A stretch of DNA of 15,189 nt from Oscillospiraceae bacterium (GTDB lineage Bacteria; Bacillota_A; Clostridia; Oscillospirales; Oscillospiraceae): assembly GCA_017398105.1 (NCBI GenBank), contig JAFQHF010000016.1:1-15189 (forward strand), in the 5' to 3' direction. Positions 7,372 through 12,325 of the stretch are shown one piece after another (positions within the stretch are counted from its first letter, which is position 1; every line of letters begins with the position of its first letter). The notes below the pieces were generated by a model. That model saw only the letters and a list, made by a program, of their open reading frames with translations, searched no databases and was not told where the DNA came from. Both the position numbers and the translations under genes were made by a program.

Positions 7372-7496
7372 ATAATGCTAAATGCAGGATGATAAATGCT
7401 AAATAATTGTATTGCCTTCGGCAATTATTCAAATAATCGGCGGAGCCGATTCTTCTATTTAGCATTCAGCACTTAGCATTTAGCATTTAGCATTAT
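7372..7496. repeat. AAATGCT-type inverted-repeat element between parA and parB (family D)
   Basis: The left arm (7372-7405) begins ATAATGCTAAATGC, and the right arm (7456-7496) ends with its inverted counterpart GCATTTAGCATTAT. Between them are two tight hairpins: ATTGCC-TTC-GGCAAT (7411-7425) and AATCGGC-GGA-GCCGATT (7435-7451). The element occupies nearly all of the parA-parB gap, overlaps the parA stop codon and stops just short of the parB ribosome binding site. It codes for nothing and looks like a MITE. Confidence 0.8.
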
Positions 7497-8248
7497 AATT
7501 TCGTTTTGATTTCTTCCGCCATTTCCTTATAGGCTTTTGCTCCCCTGCTGGAACGGTCGTAGTGGGTCACGGGGATACCGTGGCTGGGAGCTTCTGCCAG
7601 ACGGATGTTTCTGGGGACTACGGTGGTGAACACCTTGCCGGGGAAATGACGTCTGACTTCCTGGGCCACCTGGGTGGAGAAGTTCGTACGGCCGTCAAAC
7701 ATGGTCAGGGCCACGCCGAAAATCTCCAAACGGGGGTTCAGCTTCCGTTTTACCATGCGCAGGGTGTTCATCAGGTCAGACAGTCCTTCCAGGGCGTAGT
7801 ATTCGCACTGTACGGGAATCAGGATACCGTCTGCGGCGCACAGGCCGTTCAGCGTCAGCAGTTCCAGAGAAGGCGGACAGTCAATAAAAATAATGTCATA
7901 CTGGCTCTTTGCCACGTGCAGGGCTTTTTCCAGCTGACGTTCCCGATGGTCGGCACCGATCAGCTCCACAGTGGCACCTGCCAGATCTGCGGAGGACGGC
8001 AGTACATCGCCGTATTTTGTATGAACGATTGCCTGTTCCAGCGGAACATTGTTGATGGTTACATCATATACGGAATATTTCATTTTCCGCTTATCCAGAC
8101 CCAGTCCGGATGTGGCGTTTGCCTGGGGATCAAAGTCGCAGAGCAGAACCTTCAGTCCCAGGTCATGCAGCGCTGCCGTCAGATTGACTGCGGTGGTGGT
8201 TTTGCCCACTCCGCCCTTCTGATTGACGACTGCGATTATTTTACCCAT
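7493..8248 (-). CDS. parA: Chromosome-partitioning ATPase ParA (Soj)
   Basis: This 251-residue ParA/MinD-family ATPase binds nonspecific DNA as an ATP dimer. Its ATP hydrolysis, triggered by ParB, drives origin segregation and tunes DnaA activity in relatives. The deviant Walker A KGGVGKTTT is at 11-19, including the signature first Lys. The A' box DFDPQANAT is at 38-46 and Walker B IIFIDCPPS at 119-127. Length matches chromosomal Soj proteins, and there is no extra N-terminal DNA-binding domain as in plasmid type Ia ParA. AGGAGAG lies 5 nt before the ATG. Two parS sites occupy the 80 bp upstream. The TAA stop lies in repeat DNA shared with the parA-parB gap. It is probably co-transcribed with the zinc-ribbon gene upstream. 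Confidence 0.96.
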   Translation of the reverse strand: MGKIIAVVNQKGGVGKTTTAVNLTAALHDLGLKVLLCDFDPQANATSGLGLDKRKMKYSVYDVTINNVPLEQAIVHTKYGDVLPSSADLAGATVELIGADHRERQLEKALHVAKSQYDIIFIDCPPSLELLTLNGLCAADGILIPVQCEYYALEGLSDLMNTLRMVKRKLNPRLEIFGVALTMFDGRTNFSTQVAQEVRRHFPGKVFTTVVPRNIRLAEAPSHGIPVTHYDRSSRGAKAYKEMAEEIKTKL

Positions 8249-8274
8249 ATTTTCTCTCCTATAGTATGTTGCGG

Positions 8275-8290
8275 TGTTTCACGTGAAACA
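8275..8290. promoter_or_regulatory. parS site 1 (perfect 16-bp palindrome)
   Basis: TGTTTCACGTGAAACA is the full chromosomal parS consensus bound by ParB/Spo0J. It lies 27 bp upstream of the parA start codon, in its 5' leader, so ParB loading here could also affect parAB transcription. Confidence 0.96.
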
Positions 8291-8312
8291 TTCCCATTTG
8301 GTGTTTTCAAAA

Positions 8313-8328
8313 GGTTTCACGTGAAACA
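8313..8328. promoter_or_regulatory. parS site 2
   Basis: GGTTTCACGTGAAACA matches the parS consensus at 15 of 16 positions, with an intact palindromic core. It begins 38 bp from site 1 and lies 2 bp past the stop codon of the zinc-ribbon gene. Confidence 0.94.
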
Positions 8329-8330
8329 AT

Positions 8331-8690
8331 TCAGCTGGAAGGTTCGGTTGAATCCGCAGGTGCGGTGGTGACCACGGAGTAATTCTGACCGATGGAAAAG
8401 TGATCCTCCATCAGATACTGAAATGCAGGATAGGCAAGCAGTGCAATCAACACAATACACACAGCCAGGGAAATAATCAGTCCCCTGACCAGCCTGCGCA
8501 AGTGCCTGACCTGCTCCTCGGCGGAAATCACGCGCTTTCTGGGATGCTTCCGGTAGGCAGGAACTTCTGTCCGTTTGGGCAGCTGCACCACAGTGCCGGG
8601 ATGCACAGGATGCTTCGCCATATCCTGCAGACATTCCTCACAGAACACCTGCCCGGCGGAAACCTCCCGGCCGCATTTCATACAGAACAT
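8331..8690 (-). CDS. Small zinc-ribbon, single-pass membrane protein
   Basis: This 119-residue protein of unknown role starts with a four-cysteine zinc ribbon (Cys3, Cys6, Cys17, Cys20; CxxC-x10-CxxC). A basic linker follows (KR at 39-40, RKHPRKR at 47-53, RHLRRLVR at 62-69). One transmembrane segment runs from about 70 to 90, and a short Ser/Thr-rich tail follows. The basic residues before the membrane helix predict a cytoplasmic zinc ribbon and an external tail. The ATG at 8690 has GGGAGG 7 nt upstream. A TTG five codons earlier overlaps that site and is less likely. It is the first gene before parA and parB and shares their strand, so it is probably in the same transcript. No established function can be assigned. 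Confidence 0.8.
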   Translation of the reverse strand: MFCMKCGREVSAGQVFCEECLQDMAKHPVHPGTVVQLPKRTEVPAYRKHPRKRVISAEEQVRHLRRLVRGLIISLAVCIVLIALLAYPAFQYLMEDHFSIGQNYSVVTTAPADSTEPSS

Positions 8691-8721
8691 TGCTCCACCT
8701 CCCAATTTTGATATATCATGT

Positions 8722-8750
8722 ATTGTACAACAATTTTTTCGGTTCGTAAA
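8722..8750 (-). promoter_or_regulatory. Promoter of the zinc-ribbon gene, possibly of parAB too
   Basis: On the minus strand TTTACG (8750-8745) and TACAAT (8727-8722) are 17 bp apart, with four and five matches to the SigA hexamers. Transcription would start near 8715. No convincing promoter is visible between this gene and parA, so this one may serve the segregation genes as well. Confidence 0.6.
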
Positions 8751-9011
8751 GAGGAAAAGGAAAATTGCTGTCCCGATTCAGGGAAAAAAGAAGTACAGGA
8801 TTAAAGAATTAACGTAGCAAGCTGAAAGCTGACGACGTAAAAATGCACCCAGGTAGGGCGGCTTGACTTCAAGCCGCCGCAATGTGCACCATCATTCTGT
8901 TTTGCGGCGGGCTGAGGGCAGCCCGCCCTACTTCAGATTGATAATATGCTGCATTAAGTCGATAAGTATAAAATGGATACAGATGGTTTGAAAGAAATCT
9001 TATAAACCCTA
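8751..9011. other. Divergent intergenic region
   Basis: This stretch separates the leftward zinc-ribbon-parA-parB genes from the rightward DUF1836-hflKC genes. It holds one REPIN-like element (listed separately). The rest is AT-rich sequence in which no gene, riboswitch or further promoter was recognised. No cluster of DnaA boxes (TTATCCACA) is present. Confidence 0.6.
8853..8931. repeat. REPIN-like element 5 (family B, short)
   Basis: A 79-bp element runs from GTAG to CTAC. Left hairpin: GGCGGCTTG-ACTT-CAAGCCGCC. Right hairpin: GGCGGGCTG-AGGG-CAGCCCGCC. The inner flanks GCAA and TTGC also pair. The inner halves of both stems differ from the other family B copies yet remain fully paired. Confidence 0.8.
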
Positions 9012-9040
9012 TTGACAGTCACGTGACCATATGATAAAAT
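9012..9040 (+). promoter_or_regulatory. Promoter of the DUF1836-hflKC group, with operator-like palindrome
   Basis: TTGACA (9012-9017) is a perfect -35 and TAAAAT (9035-9040) a five-of-six -10, with 17 bp between. The spacer starts with GTCACGTGAC (9018-9027), a perfect 10-bp palindrome sharing the TCACGTGA core of parS. Transcription should begin near 9047, just before the third parS-like site. Confidence 0.85.
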
Positions 9041-9054
9041 CATAGTACAAAAAA

Positions 9055-9070
9055 TGTTTCACATGAAACA
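9055..9070. promoter_or_regulatory. parS-like site 3 in the leader of the DUF1836 gene
   Basis: TGTTTCACATGAAACA differs from consensus parS at one central base (ACAT for ACGT). It lies between the predicted transcription start and the AAGGAGGT ribosome binding site. It is about 0.75 kb from the pair at parA. Confidence 0.8.
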
Positions 9071-9085
9071 AAAGGAGGTATCCCC

Positions 9086-9634
9086 ATGCAGTGGACCATT
9101 CCCGGCACGACCCTCACCGGACTGCGCAGCAACGCTGACCGGACAGAAGAGCTTTTCCAGACCATGTTTCTGGCAGGCGGCATGACACTGAGTCAGGTGT
9201 CCAGCATAACCGGGCTGGAAGCCTATACCGTCCAGAACTGGGTGAAGCGGGGACTTCTCCCCTCCCCTGTGAACAAGCGCTACAATATGGAGCAGCTTTG
9301 CAGGCTCATCAACATCAACATTCTCAAAGGCACCATGCCCCTGGATCAGATCATCCGGCTCATGGGGTATCTCAACGGCAATCTGGCCGACGAAAGCGAT
9401 GACCTGGTGGATGACACCATGCTCTTCTTCCTGTTCGTAAAGCTGGCAGCCCGGGCAAGATACATCGGCGGCACGGAAACCTGGGACGATGCCCTGATCC
9501 ATGCCACAGAAGAATACAAGGAGCCTGTTCCCGGTGCCCGGGAGAAGCTTATCAAGGTATTGAAAGTAATGCTCACCATCTGGATGGCAAACCGCATGAA
9601 GGCAGAGGCGGAAGCCATGATCGCCCAGCTCTAA
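9086..9634 (+). CDS. DUF1836-type helix-turn-helix regulator
   Basis: This 182-residue protein resembles the DUF1836 family of Firmicutes proteins. A MerR-like winged helix is visible at about 33-95: MTLSQVSSITGL, then the wing-like TVQNWVKRGLLPSP and KRYNMEQLCRLININIL. An acidic middle (DESDDLVDD) and a helical C-terminal half follow. The winged helix suggests DNA binding, but no target or ligand is established. A near-ideal AAGGAGGT lies 6 nt before the ATG. It opens a rightward group with hflK 66 bp downstream. Its own promoter has a palindrome in the spacer, the position used by MerR-type regulators, which makes self-regulation plausible. Recognition is from memory of the family pattern, without a profile search. 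Confidence 0.75.
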   Translation: MQWTIPGTTLTGLRSNADRTEELFQTMFLAGGMTLSQVSSITGLEAYTVQNWVKRGLLPSPVNKRYNMEQLCRLININILKGTMPLDQIIRLMGYLNGNLADESDDLVDDTMLFFLFVKLAARARYIGGTETWDDALIHATEEYKEPVPGAREKLIKVLKVMLTIWMANRMKAEAEAMIAQL

Positions 9635-9700
9635 TAAGACTTGCCCCCGGGGAAGGCTAACTTCACACGGCAAATATATTTCTATAAAGGAGACAAAACA

Positions 9701-10699
9701 ATGGAAGACAATGGAACCTACCGCTGGCCGGGCAATGACCCCCAGCCGAAAAAAACAAAAAAGGCCCCGGATTTCAAGCGTGCCGGTAAGAATGTCCTGG
9801 TGGTTGCTCTGGCACTGCTCCTGCTGCTGATGGCAGGAACCTGCTTCTACACTGTGGATGACAAGCAGCAGGCTGTGGTGACCACCTTCGGAAAGGTCAC
9901 GGATGTGACCGACGCCGGTGTCCACTTTAAGATCCCCTTCGGCATCCAGCAGGTGGAAAAGGTGGACGTGAATGTCTATCAGAAAATCGAGCTGGGCTAC
10001 GACAGCAACGGCAATCACTACAGCGTCAACGAGAACGAAAGTGCCATGATCACCGGCGACTACAATATCGTCAATGTGGATTTCTTCGTGGAATACAAGA
10101 TCTCCAACCCGGTGCAGTACCTGTATTCCTCCAACGAGCCGGAGCTGATCCTGCGGAATCTGATCCAGAGTCAGGTCAGAAACGTGGTGGGCTCCTCCAC
10201 CGTGGATGCGGTGCTGACTGACGGCAAGGAGAATATCCAGATGCAGGTAAAGGACCTGGTGGCATCCATTCTGGAGGAATATGAAATCGGCCTGACTCTG
10301 GTGGATGTAAAGATCCAGGATGCGGAGCCTCCCACAACGGAAGTCGTGGAAGCCTTCAAGGCAGTGGAAACCGCCAAGCAGCAGGCGGAGACCGTCATCA
10401 ACGATGCCAAGGCCTACCAGAATGCCCAGCTGCCCAAGGCCCAGGCGGAAGCCGACAAGCTGATCCAGAATGCGGAATACCTGAAGCAGAAGCGCATCAA
10501 CGAAGCCACACAGCAGGTGGCCATGTTCCAGGCTATGTACGCAGAGTATGCCCGGAATCCCGCCATCACCCGCAGCAGAATGTATTATGAGGCCATTTCC
10601 GAGATCCTGCCGGACGTGAAGCTGTACATCGATACCGGCGACGGCTCCGGCATCCAGAAGCTCCTGCCTCTGGATTCCCTGGTCACCAATGGGGAGTAA
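9701..10699 (+). CDS. hflK: SPFH-domain membrane protein HflK
   Basis: This 332-residue band-7/stomatin-type protein pairs with HflC in the membrane-anchored HflKC assembly, which encloses and modulates the FtsH protease. A short cytoplasmic N-terminus (1-30, Pro/Lys-rich) precedes one transmembrane helix (about 31-50). The SPFH domain starts at TVDDKQQAVVTTFGKV (51-66), with AGVHFKIPFG at 72-81. A long Ala/Gln/Glu-rich helical region (about 225-290) predicts the coiled coil that builds the cage wall. It is shorter than E. coli HflK (about 420 residues), mainly at the N-terminus. AAAGGAGA lies 8 nt before the chosen ATG. An in-frame TTG at 9641 lacks such a site. A REPIN-like element separates it from hflC. 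Confidence 0.9.
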   Translation: MEDNGTYRWPGNDPQPKKTKKAPDFKRAGKNVLVVALALLLLLMAGTCFYTVDDKQQAVVTTFGKVTDVTDAGVHFKIPFGIQQVEKVDVNVYQKIELGYDSNGNHYSVNENESAMITGDYNIVNVDFFVEYKISNPVQYLYSSNEPELILRNLIQSQVRNVVGSSTVDAVLTDGKENIQMQVKDLVASILEEYEIGLTLVDVKIQDAEPPTTEVVEAFKAVETAKQQAETVINDAKAYQNAQLPKAQAEADKLIQNAEYLKQKRINEATQQVAMFQAMYAEYARNPAITRSRMYYEAISEILPDVKLYIDTGDGSGIQKLLPLDSLVTNGE

Positions 10700-10715
10700 C
10701 ACGACTGTGCCTATT

Positions 10716-10848
10716 GTAGGGCGGGGTCATGACCCCGCCGATCAGGTCGGAAAACCGCCCCGGTAACCAATAGGACGGAAAGGAAACAGAATGACCGAGC
10801 GAATCATAATAATGATAGCGGGTCGGTGGGGTCATGACCCCACCCTAC
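10716..10848. repeat. REPIN-like element 6 (family B) between hflK and hflC
   Basis: A 133-bp element runs from GTAG to CTAC. The left arm contains GGCGGGGTCATGACCCCGCC and the right arm GGTGGGGTCATGACCCCACC. One C:G pair on the left is replaced by T:A on the right, so pairing is kept. It starts 17 bp past the hflK stop codon and lies within the hflKC transcript. Confidence 0.8.
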
Positions 10849-10879
10849 AGAAAATATCCTAAAATCAGAGGTATATACT

Positions 10880-11755
10880 ATGAAAAAAAGCGGCATTCTT
10901 TTGATCATCCTGATTCTGGCGGCCTTCATCGGCATCAATGCCATGTTCACGGTGCAGGAAAATGAATATGCCTGTACCGTCCGGTTCTCCAAGATCATCG
11001 ATACCACGGACGAAGCGGGTCTGCATTTCAAGATCCCCTTCATCGACTCCGTGAAATATTTCTCCAAAGCCACACAGCTGTACGACATCCCCCCTTCCGA
11101 GGTGCTCACCTCCGACAAGCAGAACATGACCGTGGACTGCTACATCCTCTGGTCCATTGCAGACCCCAAGCTGTTCTATCAGTCTCTGGAAACCACCGCC
11201 ATTGCCGAGCAGCGTCTGGACGCGCTGACCTACAATGAGCTGAAGACCGTCATGGGTACCCTGGCCCAGTCCGACATTATCAATATGGAGGAAGGCGGAA
11301 AACGAAATGTGATCTATGAAAAGATATCCACCGACGTGGATGCTCTGGCAGCTACCTACGGCATCCATGTGGAGGATGTGAAGATCAAGCAGTTCGACCT
11401 GCCGGAATCCAATCAGAACGCGGTATACAACCGCATGATCTCCGAACGGAATCAGATGGCGGAAAAATACACCGCCGACGGCAATTACGAAGCAAGCATT
11501 ATCCGCAACGATGTGGACAAGCAGGTGGATATCATCGTCTCCAATGCCGAGGCGGAAGCTGCCAAGCTGGAGGCCGAGGGCGAAGCCGAATACATGCGGA
11601 TGCTGGCAGAAGCCTATGACACAGCAGATAAAAAGGATTTCTACGAATTCACCCTGGCGCTGGAAGCCCTGAAGGCCAGCCTCAACGGCGACGAGAAGAC
11701 CATCATCCTGGACGGCAATTCCGAGCTGGCAAAGATCCTGATGGGTGGACAATAA
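10880..11755 (+). CDS. hflC: SPFH-domain membrane protein HflC
   Basis: This 291-residue partner of HflK belongs to the same FtsH-modulating cage. It has one N-terminal transmembrane helix (about 4-20, KSGILLIILILAAFIGI) that acts as an uncleaved anchor. The SPFH domain begins at FTVQENEYACTVRFSKI, contains AGLHFKIPFIDSV, and has the conserved TSDKQNMTVDCYILWSI. The C-terminal third is a charged helical segment (NRMISERNQMAEKY to EAEAAKLEAEGEAEYMRM) typical of the coiled-coil wall. AGAGGT lies 8 nt before the ATG. The gene follows hflK by 180 bp because of the inserted repeat. In many bacteria the two genes nearly touch. No separate promoter was recognised. Confidence 0.92.
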   Translation: MKKSGILLIILILAAFIGINAMFTVQENEYACTVRFSKIIDTTDEAGLHFKIPFIDSVKYFSKATQLYDIPPSEVLTSDKQNMTVDCYILWSIADPKLFYQSLETTAIAEQRLDALTYNELKTVMGTLAQSDIINMEEGGKRNVIYEKISTDVDALAATYGIHVEDVKIKQFDLPESNQNAVYNRMISERNQMAEKYTADGNYEASIIRNDVDKQVDIIVSNAEAEAAKLEAEGEAEYMRMLAEAYDTADKKDFYEFTLALEALKASLNGDEKTIILDGNSELAKILMGGQ

Positions 11756-11781
11756 AATTATGTAAACTAACAACAAAAAAC

Positions 11782-11879
11782 GTAGGGGAGGATTTTTAAT
11801 CCTCCCTTAACGTTTCAATTTTATATTCGTACAAAACCTATATCGACAGGGTAAGGGCGGATTAAAAATCCGCCCCTAC
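11782..11879. repeat. REPIN-like element 7 (family A)
   Basis: A 98-bp element runs from GTAG to CTAC. The left arm is GGGAGGATT-TTT-AATCCTCCC and the right arm GGGCGGATT-AAA-AATCCGCCC, the reverse order of arm types compared with element 2. It lies 26 bp after the hflC stop and could end that transcript. Confidence 0.8.
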
Positions 11880-11898
11880 AATGATTGTCGGAAAATGG

Positions 11899-11928
11899 TT
11901 AACCTTATTCGGGAAAAACCGTTATACT
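11899..11928 (+). promoter_or_regulatory. Probable toxin promoter
   Basis: TTAACC (11899-11904) and TATACT (11923-11928) are 18 bp apart, with four and five matches to the SigA hexamers. Transcription would start near 11935, giving the toxin message a leader of about 100 nt. This is weaker than the antitoxin promoter, as is common in type I systems. Confidence 0.5.
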
Positions 11929-11934
11929 TCAGAC

Positions 11935-12035
11935 GGATGTCTTTCGGCGTCCGGTGCTGCCGGAAAGCAGCGGTCAGCCCTCGTCAAAAGAGGGCAGCTT
12001 CTTGCCCTCCTATGGATAGAAAGGGGGGCTGCCCA
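11935..12035 (+). promoter_or_regulatory. Structured 5' leader of the toxin message
   Basis: Several competing pairings are visible: CCCTC/GAGGG around 11978-11993, GAGGGCA/TGCCCTC (about 11990-12009), and GGGCAGC (11992-11998) with GCTGCCC (12028-12034), which abuts the ribosome site. Two segments, 11971-11982 and 12011-12024, are perfectly complementary to the 3' end of the same message. The alternatives suggest that translation depends on how the RNA folds. Confidence 0.65.
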
Positions 12036-12119
12036 ATGGTTACATACTCCGATTTAATTCAGATCGGCATTTTGATTGTTGGCATTATCAGCCTGTATCA
12101 GCAGGCAAAAAAGAAGTGA
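12036..12119 (+). CDS. Small holin-like membrane toxin of a type I toxin-antitoxin system
   Basis: This 27-residue peptide starts MVTYSDLIQ, has one hydrophobic membrane helix (about 7-21) and ends in a lysine-rich tail (QQAKKK). The pattern matches the putative holin-like toxins (Hol_Tox type) of Firmicutes, relatives of TxpA- and BsrG-like peptides that disturb the membrane. The assignment is from memory of the family. A very strong AAAGGGGGG ribosome site lies 7 nt before the ATG. A longer in-frame reading from 11895 has no such site and is rejected. A convergent RNA from 12209-12232 covers the stop codon and 3' end, and long-range pairing can hide the ribosome site. Both are typical of type I loci. 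No partner protein gene is nearby. Confidence 0.8.
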   Translation: MVTYSDLIQIGILIVGIISLYQQAKKK

Positions 12120-12151
12120 CCGCCGGCACCCTGAGAAAGTACGGCGATCAC
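12105..12151 (-). terminator. Terminator of the antitoxin RNA
   Basis: On the minus strand GTGATCGCCG (12151-12142) pairs with CGGCGGTCAC (12125-12116) through ten pairs, one of them a G-U wobble, and is followed at once by TTCTTTTTT (12115-12107). The plus strand has no T tract after the hairpin, so the orientation is clear. Confidence 0.85.
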
Positions 12152-12197
12152 ATCAAATAACTTCTGAGGGCTGACCGTGCACCGGCAGCACCTTTCT
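12107..12197 (-). ncRNA. Predicted antisense antitoxin RNA
   Basis: A transcript of about 91 nt is predicted on the minus strand, from the promoter at 12204-12232 to the terminator at 12105-12151. It overlaps the last codons and the stop of the toxin gene plus about 78 nt of its 3' untranslated region, as RatA does with txpA in Bacillus subtilis. No ribosome site or reasonable open frame is visible in it. Its 5' part (GGTGCTGCCGG, then CGGTCAGCCCTC) repeats sequence found in the toxin leader at 11953-11982. Both ends are inferred from sequence only. Confidence 0.8.
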
Positions 12198-12203
12198 ATC
12201 CAT

Positions 12204-12232
12204 ATTATAAATCCCCGGAGCCGTTTTGTCAA
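12204..12232 (-). promoter_or_regulatory. Perfect consensus promoter of the antitoxin RNA
   Basis: TTGACA (12232-12227), a 17-bp spacer and TATAAT (12209-12204) lie on the minus strand with no open frame directly downstream, only the 3' end of the toxin gene in antisense. Transcription is expected from about 12197. The promoter is stronger by consensus than the toxin promoter. Confidence 0.9.
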
Positions 12233-12245
12233 CGATTCCGGGGAT
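12211..12245 (+). terminator. Possible terminator of the toxin message
   Basis: ATCCCCGGA (12211-12219) pairs with TCCGGGGAT (12237-12245), and CGTT/AACG pair inside. The tail (CATTTAAAAAA) is only weakly T-rich, so termination may be inefficient. The hairpin overlaps the antitoxin promoter, so the same bases serve both strands. Confidence 0.5.
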
Positions 12246-12325
12246 CATTTAAAAAAGGAAACGATACCGAGCGGGTTAGGGAAGTAACGAAAAGCACTGC
12301 ACCGAACACGCATCAGCAGGCGGTC

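Noticed and set aside
7352..7465. N-terminal extension of ParB to 7465
   Set aside because: The extra 38 residues are read from the AAATGCT repeat, precede the conserved KGLGKGLGALL tail, and a good ribosome site fits the TTG at 7351.
8249..9085. Replication origin oriC in the divergent gap
   Set aside because: The ParABS locus suggests the origin is near, but no cluster of TTATCCACA boxes or AT-rich unwinding repeat is visible; only scattered near matches (for example TTATCCAGA near 8092).
9059..10702. 547-codon minus-strand frame opposite the DUF1836 gene and hflK
   Set aside because: It spans two real genes and their gap, has no recognisable domain and runs through a promoter-proximal parS site; the plus-strand genes have ribosome sites and family motifs.
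11895..12035. N-terminal extension of the toxin frame to 11895
   Set aside because: The upstream ATG has no ribosome site and lies between the predicted promoter hexamers; the short form has AAAGGGGGG at good spacing and the right length for the family.
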